DNA of 64,000 nucleotides from Paracidovorax wautersii (GCF_900113035.1 NZ_FONX01000006.1:1-64000); one strand, 5' to 3'; counted from the first letter of the stretch, positions 27,782-36,866 are shown. Program-made: numbers and translations. The notes: generated from the letters alone by a model not told the origin.

Positions 27782-28825
27782 ATGCCCATGGTCCACGCTG
27801 GCCCCGTGCGGGCCTATCCGCTGCCGCGCGACTTCCGGGTGGGCATGTCCGAGCTGCGGCCGGCCTTCGCGGGGCTCAGGAGCCCGGAGTGCATCCTCGC
27901 GAACCACGAAGGCGCGTTCCTGATGTCGGACCGGCGCGGGGGATTCACCGCCATCGCGCCGGACGGCCGCGCCCGGCTCGTCCGGGGCGCCACGCTGGCG
28001 GGTGGACCGCTGCACGCCAACGGCATCGCGCTGCGCGGCAACGGCTGCGTGCTGGTCGCGCACCTGGGCGACACCGACGGCGGCGTCTACGAGCTGGGCG
28101 CGGACGGACCGGCCGTCCCTGTCGTCACGGCGTTGGAGGGACGGCCGCTGCCGCCGACCAACTTCGTGCTGGAGGACGCCGAGGGCAGGGTGTGGTTCAC
28201 GGTCAGCACGCGGCGCATCCCGCGCATGGCGGCCTGGTACCCGGACGTGGCGGACGGCTACATCGCGGTGCACGACGAACGGGGAACGCGCATCGTGGCC
28301 GACGGGCTCGGCTACGCGAACGAACTGGCGTTCTCGCCGGACGGGCGATTCGTCTACGTCAACGAGACCCATGCCCGGCGCCTGTCGCGGTTCCGGCTGC
28401 GGCCCGGGCCGCGGCTTACCGATCGCGAGACGGTGTGCGAGTTCGAGCCCGGCGACCAGCCCGACGGCGTGTGCTTCGATGCCTTCGGCGGCGCCTGGCT
28501 GACCTGCATCGTGAGCAACAAGGTCTACGTGGTGCGGCCGGACGGCGAGCGCCAGCTCGTGCTGGCCGACACCGACAACGCTCACGTGCGGCGCTACGTC
28601 AGCGACCTGGAGGCGCGGTGCCTGCAGCGCGACAGCATCTGGACCTGCGGCAGCAGCGGGCTTGGGAACGTCTCGAGCCTGTGCTTCGCAGGACCGGAGC
28701 GCCGGACCGTGTACCTCGGGTCCCTGCTGGGCGAGCGCGTGCTGAGCTTCGACAGCCCGGTGCCCGGCATGGCGCCGCTGCACTGGCAGCGCCGCTACGC
28801 CGCGGGTGTCGGACCGGGCGCCTAG
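27782..28825 (+). CDS. SMP-30/gluconolactonase-like hydrolase
   Basis: A 347-aa six-bladed propeller. The motifs GPLHANGIAL, ANELAFSPDGRFVYVNET and PDGVCFDAFGGAWLTC are typical of SMP-30/Gnl/RE lactonases, with Asn/Asp/Glu metal ligands in these loops. No signal peptide is visible. It probably opens a lactone formed in the pathway. It starts two bases after the binding-protein stop, so the two are co-translated. Confidence 0.82.
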   Translation: MPMVHAGPVRAYPLPRDFRVGMSELRPAFAGLRSPECILANHEGAFLMSDRRGGFTAIAPDGRARLVRGATLAGGPLHANGIALRGNGCVLVAHLGDTDGGVYELGADGPAVPVVTALEGRPLPPTNFVLEDAEGRVWFTVSTRRIPRMAAWYPDVADGYIAVHDERGTRIVADGLGYANELAFSPDGRFVYVNETHARRLSRFRLRPGPRLTDRETVCEFEPGDQPDGVCFDAFGGAWLTCIVSNKVYVVRPDGERQLVLADTDNAHVRRYVSDLEARCLQRDSIWTCGSSGLGNVSSLCFAGPERRTVYLGSLLGERVLSFDSPVPGMAPLHWQRRYAAGVGPGA

Positions 28826-28923
28826 CGCCCTGGGCGACGCGCGGCAAGGAAATCCCTGTCCCGCAGCGGCCCGAGCCGGGCCTTGCCTTCATGTTCACCA
28901 TCACCCCATTGGAGAGACACACC

Positions 28924-29913
28924 ATGCCACGTCTTCTGCACTCCCTCGCCGCCATGCTGGCGGCCCTGGCCACGCTGCTTCCGGCGGCAGCCAGCCGCGC
29001 CGAACAGCCCTGGCCCCGGGACACCATCCGCGTCGTCGTGCCGTTCGCGCCGGGCGGGCTCACCGATGTGATCGGGCGCACACTGGCCCAGGAGCTGGCT
29101 GTCTCGCTGAAGGTCCCCGTGATCGTCGAAAACAAGTCCGGCGCGTTCGGCCTCGTTGGCACCGAGCACGTGGCGCTCGCCAAGCCGGACGGCAACACGC
29201 TGCTCGTCGGCGGCGGCATCGTGGCGCTGGCGGATGCCCTGTACCCGAAGCTGCGCTTCGATCCGCGCAAGGACCTGACACCGGTCTCGATGATCGAGCG
29301 CAACGGCCTGCTGCTGGTCGCGACGAATGCCGACGAGCGCTGGCGCACGGCCGGCCTGCCGGACGTGCTGGCCCGGGCGAAGGAACGCCCGGGGAGCGTC
29401 GCGGTGGCGAGCTTCGGCTCGGGCAGCATCAGCCACATGGCGCTGGAGGCGCTCAAGACCGCCAGCGGCGCGGACCTGCTGCACGTTCCCTACCGCGGCA
29501 CTGCGCCAGCCCTGCCCGACCTCATCGGCGGCCAGGTGCCGCTGATGCTCGACAACAGCGTGACGGCGCTGCCCCAGGTCCAGGCGGGAAAGATCCGCGC
29601 AATCGCCTACACGGGCAGCCAGCGGCTGCCCCAGCTGCCGGATGTGCCGACGTTCGTGGAGATGGGCATGCCGTCGATGCAGATCTACAACTTCTTCGGG
29701 CTGTACGTGCCGGCGGGCACGCCGGCGCCCATCGCCGAGCGGCTGAACGCGGAGGTCAACCGGATCTTCCGGGAGCCGAAGGTGATCGCCCGGTTCGCGG
29801 AGATGGGCGCGGAACTGTACCCCGGGACGGCGCGCGATTTCGCGCGTTTCCTGGAAGGGGAGCGCTCGCGGTGGGGCCAGCTCATCCGCACGCGCGGGAT
29901 CCGGCCGGAATGA
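28924..29913 (+). CDS. Bug/TctC-family periplasmic binding protein 2
   Basis: 329 aa. The signal peptide ends near ASRAEQ, then RVVVPFAPGGLTDVIGRTLA and GAFGLVGTEHVA show the Bug fold, with HVPYRGTAPALPDLIGGQVPLML further on. It differs clearly from the first Bug protein in this operon, so the cluster may recognise two related ligands. The start chosen is ATG 28924 with GGAGAG upstream; a longer in-frame ATG at 28891 is less likely. Confidence 0.88.
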   Translation: MPRLLHSLAAMLAALATLLPAAASRAEQPWPRDTIRVVVPFAPGGLTDVIGRTLAQELAVSLKVPVIVENKSGAFGLVGTEHVALAKPDGNTLLVGGGIVALADALYPKLRFDPRKDLTPVSMIERNGLLLVATNADERWRTAGLPDVLARAKERPGSVAVASFGSGSISHMALEALKTASGADLLHVPYRGTAPALPDLIGGQVPLMLDNSVTALPQVQAGKIRAIAYTGSQRLPQLPDVPTFVEMGMPSMQIYNFFGLYVPAGTPAPIAERLNAEVNRIFREPKVIARFAEMGAELYPGTARDFARFLEGERSRWGQLIRTRGIRPE

Positions 29914-29929
29914 ACCTGCCGAGCGGGGA

Positions 29930-30640
29930 ATGGGCGAATTCACGTTCGGTGTCGCCTTCCGGGGCGGGATGCTGCATGCCACGGCAAGCTGGGATGCGGC
30001 GCGCTGTTCCCCGCAGGACTACGCGCTGTTCCTGCACGGCGGCGGAGCCGCCACCAGCGCCGACGGCACCCGCTATCTGCGCGAGGCGCTGGCGCGCGAG
30101 GGCGTGGCCTGCGCGGCCTTTGATTTCTCGGGCCATGGGCGCAGCGGAGGGCGGCTCGCGGACGCGACGCTGCGCCAGCGGCAGGAGGAAGTGGCGTGCG
30201 TCGTCGAGGCGCTGAGGCCGTCGCGGGCCCGCGCGCTCATCGCCACCAGCATGGCCGGGCACACGGCCTGCCGCGTGCTCGACGCAGTTCGGCCCAAGGC
30301 CCTCGTGCTCTTCTGTCCCGCGGCGTACGAGGCGCGCGCCGAGGACGCGCGCTTCGGCACGGCGTTCCGCGAAGTCATCCGCGCCACCCGCACGTTCGCC
30401 GATTCGCCGGCCCTCGATGCCCTGGGAAGGTACGCAGGGCGCGTGCTCGTCGTCTATGGCACGGCGGACGAGGTCATCCCTGAGGCCGTGCGGGACGGCT
30501 ATGCGCAAGCCGCCGCCCATGCGCGCAGCGCCGAGCTCGTGCGCCTGGAGGGTGCGAGCCACCGGCTGCACGACTGGCTGGCCGGCCGGGCATCAGCCCG
30601 GCGGGACCTGGTGTCCCGGCTGCTTCCCCTGCTCGCCTGA
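29930..30640 (+). CDS. Alpha/beta hydrolase
   Basis: 236 aa of the alpha/beta-hydrolase fold. The oxyanion-hole region is LFLHGGGAA, the strand/nucleophile elbow is IATSMAGH (Ser nucleophile; Ala replaces the first Gly of GxSxG), the acid is in YGTADEVIP and the His is in EGASHRLHDW. It could hydrolyse an ester, amide or thioester. It is the last gene of the plus-strand run, and its 3' end overlaps the converging MFS gene by about 48 bp. Confidence 0.75.
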   Translation: MGEFTFGVAFRGGMLHATASWDAARCSPQDYALFLHGGGAATSADGTRYLREALAREGVACAAFDFSGHGRSGGRLADATLRQRQEEVACVVEALRPSRARALIATSMAGHTACRVLDAVRPKALVLFCPAAYEARAEDARFGTAFREVIRATRTFADSPALDALGRYAGRVLVVYGTADEVIPEAVRDGYAQAAAHARSAELVRLEGASHRLHDWLAGRASARRDLVSRLLPLLA

Positions 30641-32152
30641 CGCGCAGCCCGGCCCGGCGGCGTGCGCGGGTGGCTCGCGAAACGGCAGGACCGGCAGCCG
30701 TGTCGCGGCCAGCGACGCCAGGCCCAGGATTGCCGCGAAGGCGGCGAAGAGGATGCCGAGCGTCTGCGGGCCGACGACGGGACCATTGGCCTGCACCGCG
30801 AGACCGTCCGCGCAGGCCGCGCATGGTCCCGGCATCTGAGGCACCAGGGCGCTGGAGGCGGCGACGCCGATGGCCGCGCCGACCGCCCGCGCGAACATCT
30901 GCAGGGCGGTGGCGATGCCGATCTCGCTCGGCGGGACGGCGTTCTGGGAGGCCAGCGTCATGGGCGGCTGGCTGGCGCCGATGCCCAGCCCCAGCAGCAG
31001 CATCCAGGCCACCGCCGTCCAGGCGGCCGAGCGGCCGGGCGCCCAGGCCAGGGCGCCCGCCGCGATCGTCGCCAGCAGCAGTCCCGCGAGCGCAGCCGGC
31101 TTGTAGCGGCCGCTGCGGCGCATGTACTGCCCCGACAGGAAGGCGCCCAGCACCACGCCGGCCAGGGGCACCGCGAGCGCGGTTCCCGCGCTCGAGCCGC
31201 TCATGGCGTGGATGCCCTGAAGGTAGACCGGTGCCTGCATGTACAGCGCCCCGTGGACCATCGCGACAAGCAGGCCGACGGCAGATGCCACCGCGACGAC
31301 GCGGTGGCGCCGCACGGAGGCGGGCACCAGCGGGTAGCGGGCCAGGGTCTGCCAGCCCAGGAAGGCACCGGCGAGCGCGGCGGCCGCCCCGAGCAGCGCC
31401 AGGGTGGGGGGCTGCATCCAGCCGATGCGACGACCCGACCAGGACAGCGCGAGCAGCAGGCAGGCGGTGGCACCGGACATCAGTGCGACGCCGAGCGGAT
31501 CGAGGCCGCCCCGCCGTCCGGCCGCGGGCCGGCCGTCGAGGGTGCGCCAGCACAGCGCCGCTGCGGTCGCGATCAGCGGCACCTGCAGCCAGTAGATCCA
31601 GCGCCAAGACGCATGGGCCGACAGCAGCGCGCCGGCGAGTGGCCCCGCGAGGCCGGCCAGTGCGTGGGTACAGGAGATGTAGGCCTGGTAGCGGCCACGC
31701 TCGCGCGCCGTCAGGATGTCCGCGACGATGGCGTTGGGCAAGGCGACCAGCGCGCCGCCGCCCAGCCCCTGGACGCTGCGCCCCGCGACCAGCGTCCCGA
31801 GCGAAGCGGCCCATCCGCACACCAGGGCGCCAGCCAGGAACAGCCCGAGCGCGCCGAGCAGCACGCTGCGCCGTCCGTAGAGGTCGCTCAGCCGCCCGGC
31901 GAGCGGAGCACTTGCCGTGGCGCTCAGCAGATAGGCCGTCACGACCCAGACGACCTCGTCGCGGGCATCGAAGGTCCGGGCCATGGCGCCCAGCGCGGGC
32001 GCGACGAGCGCCTGGTCCGCCGCCCCCAGCAGCATGACCGGCACGAGCGCCCAGAACACCGCGTGGACCTGGCGCGCCGCGACGCCCCCGGGCGATCCTG
32101 TGCGTGCCGTCCTGGCGGGATGGGGAGGGCTTCGAGGCCGCTTCGGTGCCAC
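30593..32152 (-). CDS. MFS transporter, DHA2 (EmrB/QacA) drug-efflux type
   Basis: 519 aa, with about 14 hydrophobic segments. Motif A is GRLSDLYGRRSVLL after the second helix, and GPLAGALLSAHASWRWIYW matches motif C and the loop typical of 14-helix DHA2 exporters. It should export a drug-like or organic molecule against protons. It is the last gene of the kamA-FAD protein-MFS run, suggesting export of that pathway's product or of a toxic intermediate. The basic N-terminal 25 residues may be over-extended. Confidence 0.86.
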   Translation of the reverse strand: MAPKRPRSPPHPARTARTGSPGGVAARQVHAVFWALVPVMLLGAADQALVAPALGAMARTFDARDEVVWVVTAYLLSATASAPLAGRLSDLYGRRSVLLGALGLFLAGALVCGWAASLGTLVAGRSVQGLGGGALVALPNAIVADILTARERGRYQAYISCTHALAGLAGPLAGALLSAHASWRWIYWLQVPLIATAAALCWRTLDGRPAAGRRGGLDPLGVALMSGATACLLLALSWSGRRIGWMQPPTLALLGAAAALAGAFLGWQTLARYPLVPASVRRHRVVAVASAVGLLVAMVHGALYMQAPVYLQGIHAMSGSSAGTALAVPLAGVVLGAFLSGQYMRRSGRYKPAALAGLLLATIAAGALAWAPGRSAAWTAVAWMLLLGLGIGASQPPMTLASQNAVPPSEIGIATALQMFARAVGAAIGVAASSALVPQMPGPCAACADGLAVQANGPVVGPQTLGILFAAFAAILGLASLAATRLPVLPFREPPAHAAGPGCASGEQGKQPGHQVPPG

Positions 32153-32253
32153 GGCTCACGCGCCCACGGCGCGCCGGAGGCTCGCCGCGGTACGTCGGAG
32201 TTCCGACAGGAACCGCCTGCGGATCCCCGTCGCGGCCCGGCGGCAGGCGGGCG

Positions 32254-34140
32254 TCATGGTGCGGGCCGGTCTGCGGCTTGCAGGGTGCGGGCACTGGCGC
32301 CTGTGGTCTGCCGCGCGATGTCCGAGAGCATCTCGAGGATGCAGCGCTGCGCATCCTCGGTTTGCCGCGACGGGATGTGCGGGCGCGGCAGCGCATGGGT
32401 GTAGAAATGCGGACCCTCGGCAGGGTAGCCGAGCACCCAGATGTCGGGCCGTGCCGTGCCGTCGGCGCCGATGGGATGCATCGCTGCGTCAATGTCGATA
32501 CCGCTCGGGTGGTAGTCGCCGTTGCGGAAAGGGCGAATCAGCCCGCGCGCGAGGAGGTGGGACGTCAGCGTGGAGGCGTCGGTCAGCGGCGAGTAGGCAT
32601 CCAGCCGGGCGATCACAAGGACGTCGGCCTCGCTGCTGTGCGTGCCGGCGGGGTAGGGCGCCTCGATCCGGAACCGCGCCAGACCGTCGTCGGCGACCAC
32701 CCGCGCGCCCGGCCCGCCCACGATGTCGATCAGCCCCGCCTGCCGCAACGCCAGGTACTCGGCGTTGCGCTGGCGCGGCGGACCGAAGGCCACGCGGTTG
32801 GTGGCCGCGTTGAAGTCCTGCACGAAGAAGCGATGCGATGCGGGCGTGAGCCCGCCGTGCTCCACGGCCGCGCGCAAGGCTTCGCGCGTGTCGCGCAGGA
32901 CATCGGTGGCGGCCTTCACGGCGCTGCCCCGGTTGCCCTTGGCGGCCTCGAGGAGGTCCTGCTCGACGAGGCCGTGCACGAAGGCCTGGAACGCATCGAA
33001 CGAGGCAAAGGAGTTCCGCTTCAGCGGCCAGAGAATGGACTCCAGGGCCAGCAGCTCGTCCGGCGTCGGCTCGAAGCCCTCGCCGGGGCCTGGTGCGTCC
33101 CCTTCGGCGTCTTGCCCGGCACAGCGGTACGCGTACGCCATTTCCCGAAGGACGAGCGGCAGCACGTCTGCCTGGAAGTCAAGGCGCGGGTCGCCCGTGG
33201 CGGCGAGCACGGCCTGCCTCGTGCGGGCCACGGTCTCCGCAGTGAAGAAGCGGGCCTGGTGGCGGCCGGTCAGTCCCTTCTGGTTGACGCCCCGCGCCGC
33301 GAAGGGCAGGCTGTTGCGGGAGAACAGCAGCAGGCGGGGCTCCCGGCCGGAGGGCAGGTAGCGCAGCGCACCTGGGGCCTGAAGGTAGCGACCGCCGCGT
33401 CCCAGCGTCAGGGCCGACACGACGTCGTGCGCGGTCAGGCCCAGCCCCTGGACGGCCACGGTGGCGGCCGCCGGGATGCTGTCCAGCGTCTCGATGGGGT
33501 AGGGCGAGGCGAAGTACGCAAGGCGGCCGTTGCGCGGAGCGTGGCGCGCGGCGAAGTCCGCGAACGAGCGGTCCTCTTCGGTCGGCTGGCGGCGGCCGTG
33601 GCCCGTGGTCAGGAAGAGATAGCGGGCCGGGTGCTCCCCGCCGTCGGCGCACACCACCCGGTGGCCCTCGGCCTGAGGAATCACGTCCCTCACGCGCTGG
33701 CGGTGGTGGGCCACGGTGACGTGTGCCGGCAGCATACCGGCGATGCGCCGGTAGGCCCAGGCGAGGTATTCGCCGAGCAGGCTGCGCGGCAGGTGGTCGG
33801 CCTGGGTGATCGGCACGCCCGATCCGGGCGCCTCGCGATGGAAGCGGTTGCCATGCCGCCGGTAGCCCGCGCCGTGCGCCCACTCGACCAGCGAGATGCC
33901 GCCCTGGCCTCCCGCCTTGCTCGCGGGTGCGAAGACGGTGACCTGCGAGGCCACGGTGTTGATGAGCAGGTGATCGGGCTGGGCGGAGCGGTGGCAGCCT
34001 TCCCCGGCCACGCCGTCGTCGTAGACGTCGATCCGGACAGGGGTCGCAGCGGGGAGCCTGTGTGCATGCTCCAGAACCCGCTCGAGCACGGTGAGCCCGC
34101 GCGGGCCCATGCCGATGATGGCCATCCGTATCGCTTGCAT
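32254..34140 (-). CDS. Large FAD/NAD(P)-binding protein (PF13454-type)
   Basis: 628 aa. The N-terminal dinucleotide-binding motif IIGMGPRGLTVLERVL is followed by YDDGVAGEGCHRSAQPDHLLINTVASQ, a pattern of the FAD-NAD(P)-binding family PF13454. A second region, VAVQGLGLTAHDVVSAL (about 240), may bind NAD(P). Relatives are poorly characterised; some resemble amine N-hydroxylases, which leaves an amino-group oxidation possible. The start at 34140 has GAGGAGA upstream. It lies between kamA (59 bases upstream) and the MFS gene. Confidence 0.75.
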   Translation of the reverse strand: MQAIRMAIIGMGPRGLTVLERVLEHAHRLPAATPVRIDVYDDGVAGEGCHRSAQPDHLLINTVASQVTVFAPASKAGGQGGISLVEWAHGAGYRRHGNRFHREAPGSGVPITQADHLPRSLLGEYLAWAYRRIAGMLPAHVTVAHHRQRVRDVIPQAEGHRVVCADGGEHPARYLFLTTGHGRRQPTEEDRSFADFAARHAPRNGRLAYFASPYPIETLDSIPAAATVAVQGLGLTAHDVVSALTLGRGGRYLQAPGALRYLPSGREPRLLLFSRNSLPFAARGVNQKGLTGRHQARFFTAETVARTRQAVLAATGDPRLDFQADVLPLVLREMAYAYRCAGQDAEGDAPGPGEGFEPTPDELLALESILWPLKRNSFASFDAFQAFVHGLVEQDLLEAAKGNRGSAVKAATDVLRDTREALRAAVEHGGLTPASHRFFVQDFNAATNRVAFGPPRQRNAEYLALRQAGLIDIVGGPGARVVADDGLARFRIEAPYPAGTHSSEADVLVIARLDAYSPLTDASTLTSHLLARGLIRPFRNGDYHPSGIDIDAAMHPIGADGTARPDIWVLGYPAEGPHFYTHALPRPHIPSRQTEDAQRCILEMLSDIARQTTGASARTLQAADRPAP

Positions 34141-34199
34141 GGTCGATGTCTCCTCGTGTGGCGCCGTGGTCCGTGGGTCCGGCGGGTATGCCCGCGGGC

Positions 34200-35570
34200 T
34201 CAATGCACCGCGGAAGCGATCGGAATGGAGCGCGCGCCCTCGTGGCGGATGGGACCGTCCGTTGCGTCCTCTTCCTCGAAGAAGAAGCGGCGCGCGCCGA
34301 AGGCCGGGCGCAGCTGGTCGAGCCAGCCCGCCTGGTCGTCGAAGCCGGCATAGAAGGGCCTTCGCACCCAGAGCGGATTGCGCGCCTGCAGGAACTGCAG
34401 CGCGAACACCTTCTCACCGGCGAGCTCGACCACGCCGTCGATCATCACCTTGCCAGGGAATGCGCTCATCGATGGGCCGCGCACCGTGCGCGCGAGGCCG
34501 GAGACCGAGCGGTAGGCGCGCTGGAAGATGTCGTAGGCGCGCGCGAGGGGAAGCTTGAAGTAGTCGCTGGGGCCGGTGTCGCGCTCGACGAACATGTAGT
34601 ACGGCGTCGCGCCCAGCCTCACGCCGGTGGTCCAGAGCTCGCTCCAGCAGGCCGGGTCCTCGTTGACGTGGCGGATGAGCGGCGCCTGCATCCGCAAGGT
34701 CGCTCCCGTGCCGATGATGCGCCGGACCGCCTGCTGCGCGACCGGGTGCTGCAGCTCGCGCGGATGGTTGTAGTGCCCCATCACGGCGAGATTGCGTCCG
34801 GCGGACACGATGCGCTCGAACAGACGCATCAGCTCGTCGGCGTCCTTGTCGCTGACGAAGCGCTGCGGCCAGTAGGCCACGGCCTTGGTCCCGATGCGGA
34901 TGTTTTGCACGTGCGCCAGCTCGGGCGCCAGCAACGGCTCAAGGTACTCCGACAGCGAGCGCGCGTTCATCACGAGAGGATCGCCGCCGGTGATCAGCAC
35001 GTCGGTGACTTCGGGGTGGCGGCGCAGGTAGGCGACCAGTTCCTGCGACTCCTTGGCATCAAACTTGAGTTCCTCCATGCCGACGAACTGCGGCCATCGG
35101 AAGCAGAACGTGCAGTAGGCGTGGCATGTCTGCCCCGCGCTCGGGAAGAACAGGACGGTCTCGCGGTACTTGTGCTGCAGGCCGCGCAGCGCGACACCGT
35201 CCAGCATGGGGATGTTGTGCGTCATCTGCCCGGCCGGGTGCGGATTCATCCGCATGCGGATCGACCGGACCACCGGATCGATCGCGGCGTCGGGCTCGCC
35301 GTTGGAGACCATGCGATGCAAGAGCGAGAACTCACTCTCGAACAACATGTCCCTGTGCGGGAAGGTCAGCCGGTAGATCGGATCGTCCGGAATGTTGTCC
35401 CAGTCGATCAGCTGGTCGAGGACATAGGCGTTGACGCGGAAAGGGAGCACCCGCGCCACGATGTCGATCGCCAGCCGCTGTTCGCCGGACAGGGCTTCCC
35501 ATTGCGGCGCTTGCCGGATCGTGAGACGTGTGTAGGGCTTGTACCTGGCTGCGGCGGGGACTTGTTGCAT
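34200..35570 (-). CDS. KamA-family radical SAM aminomutase
   Basis: 456 aa. The radical-SAM cluster is CHAYCTFC (CxxxCxxC) after GQT; the fold continues with VLITGGDPLVM and MGHYNHPREL as in lysine 2,3-aminomutase. Such enzymes use PLP and SAM to move the alpha-amino group of an amino acid to the beta carbon. In my alignment from memory, the Asp pair that holds the lysine side chain is only partly kept (an Asp in VERDTGPSD; the second site reads RGPSMSA), so the substrate may not be lysine. The start at 35570 has GGGAGC upstream. Divergent from a LysR gene. Confidence 0.84.
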   Translation of the reverse strand: MQQVPAAARYKPYTRLTIRQAPQWEALSGEQRLAIDIVARVLPFRVNAYVLDQLIDWDNIPDDPIYRLTFPHRDMLFESEFSLLHRMVSNGEPDAAIDPVVRSIRMRMNPHPAGQMTHNIPMLDGVALRGLQHKYRETVLFFPSAGQTCHAYCTFCFRWPQFVGMEELKFDAKESQELVAYLRRHPEVTDVLITGGDPLVMNARSLSEYLEPLLAPELAHVQNIRIGTKAVAYWPQRFVSDKDADELMRLFERIVSAGRNLAVMGHYNHPRELQHPVAQQAVRRIIGTGATLRMQAPLIRHVNEDPACWSELWTTGVRLGATPYYMFVERDTGPSDYFKLPLARAYDIFQRAYRSVSGLARTVRGPSMSAFPGKVMIDGVVELAGEKVFALQFLQARNPLWVRRPFYAGFDDQAGWLDQLRPAFGARRFFFEEEDATDGPIRHEGARSIPIASAVH

Positions 35571-35657
35571 GGCTGCTCCCTGGTTGAAGGTCTGCGGACG
35601 GCGTGGGCCGTGCATGGAAATCCGGAAGGGTCCATGCGTCGCGGTGCATTGGGAACA

Positions 35658-35683
35658 ATCTATCGGCGCGGGGCGCCGAGATA
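35658..35683. promoter_or_regulatory. Inverted repeat between kamA and lysR (candidate LysR operator)
   Basis: ATCTATCGGCGC (35658-35669) is mirrored by GCGCCGAGAT (35673-35682) across GGG, inside the 157-base divergent region. LysR-type regulators usually bind a dyad of this size beside the target promoter. The symmetry is clear; the assignment to this regulator is inference. Confidence 0.5.
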
Positions 35684-35727
35684 AAGCCAGCAGCAGCTGT
35701 TTCAGAGATAGCGGCTCGTTGTCCAGC

Positions 35728-36579
35728 ATGCGCCAGCACCTCGATCTCGCCGCCGTGGAGACCTTTGTTCTGGTGGCCGAGCTGCACAGCTTCACGCTGG
35801 CCTCCGAGGCCCTGGGCATGACGCAGGCCGGTGTCAGCGCCCAGGTGCGCCGGCTCGAGGCCGCGATGGGCAGGCGCCTCATCGATAGGACGCCCAGGCA
35901 CGTGCGCCTGTCCACCGAGGGCGAGGCCTTCCTACCACTGGCGCAGGATCTGCTGGCCGCGCAGCAGAGCGCGTTGGAAGGGGTGAAGGTGCCGGGCCGC
36001 GAGCTCAACATCGCGATCAGCGATCACGTCGCGGGGCCGGAGCTGCCCGAGATCATCGCGCGCGTGAACGCACACGATCCTGGCTTGCTCCTGAAGGTGC
36101 GCGTCGACTTCTCGAGCGAGGTGCGCAAGGCCTTCGAGCAGGGCGATCTGGACGTGGCGGTGATCCGGCAAGGCGCGCGGCGCGATGGCGATCTGCTCTT
36201 CGAGGACTGCTACGGCTGGTACGCCAGCCGCACGGCGCGACTCGCGGGCAAGCCTCTGCCGTTGATCACCGTGGTGGAGACCTGTGGCGTGCGCGCCCTC
36301 GCCATCCGTCTGCTTGTTCGCTCCAACGTGCCGTGGGTCGATGCGTTCCGCGGGGGAGGGGTGGCGACCGCCATCTCCGCGGCGGCTGCGGGAATCGGTG
36401 TGCTCCCACTTCCCCGCCGCCTCGCGACGGCGGGGCTCGTGGAGGTTGGCGAAGCCCTCGGACTGCCGGCTCTCCCGCCGGCCAAGGTCGCCATGCTGTC
36501 GCGCAGCGTCGACGGCTCCACGAAGGGCACGGTACGCACCTTGCGTTCCGCGTTCCGTGCGTCGGTGGGGTGCCGGTGA
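35728..36579 (+). CDS. LysR-family transcription regulator
   Basis: 283 aa. The N-terminal winged helix-turn-helix has FTLASEALGMTQAGVSAQVRRLE. The effector-binding domain (about 90-283) has the usual two-lobed pattern (AAAAGIGVLPLPRRLA). It is somewhat shorter than typical LysR proteins (about 300 aa). It is divergent from kamA and so probably controls the kamA-FAD protein-MFS run in response to a small ligand. Confidence 0.88.
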   Translation: MRQHLDLAAVETFVLVAELHSFTLASEALGMTQAGVSAQVRRLEAAMGRRLIDRTPRHVRLSTEGEAFLPLAQDLLAAQQSALEGVKVPGRELNIAISDHVAGPELPEIIARVNAHDPGLLLKVRVDFSSEVRKAFEQGDLDVAVIRQGARRDGDLLFEDCYGWYASRTARLAGKPLPLITVVETCGVRALAIRLLVRSNVPWVDAFRGGGVATAISAAAAGIGVLPLPRRLATAGLVEVGEALGLPALPPAKVAMLSRSVDGSTKGTVRTLRSAFRASVGCR

Positions 36580-36808
36580 CCCCGCCCGCGATGGCCACCG
36601 GCAGTGCCATCGGTGGGGGCCTGGGCATGGCTGCATGCCAGACCGAGCACCACGCCGGCGACGCCGAACGGTGCAAACGCCTCCTGGCCGGCGTGGGGAG
36701 CTGTGCGCAGGTGCGGGCCTGCCGGCCTCGGCCGGGAAGCCGACGGCTCACGCGCCTGCGGCCCGTACGGCGCGTTCCCTGGGATGTGGCGTTTTTGGAT
36801 AACAGAAG

Positions 36809-36843
36809 TTTGCACGATAACTTCTTAGATGTTATTGTGCGAA
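36809..36843. promoter_or_regulatory. Inverted-repeat operator before the AbiE-like pair
   Basis: TTTGCACGATAAC (36809-36821) is mirrored by GTTATTGTGCGAA (36831-36843) across a 9-base spacer, in an AT-rich patch 24 bases before the antitoxin start. An additional GATAAC half lies near 36798. AbiEi-type antitoxins repress their own operon through inverted repeats of this kind. Confidence 0.6.
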
Positions 36844-36866
36844 AAGAGAGTTATGATGCAAGGGCA

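Noticed and set aside
34200-35570. Plain lysine 2,3-aminomutase as a firm product name
   Set aside because: The second side-chain-binding Asp does not appear at the expected place in my alignment, so only the family name is supported.
36580-36808. Possible gene fragment between lysR and the antitoxin
   Set aside because: Open frames run through in several frames but give no recognisable family and no ribosome site. Treated as intergenic.
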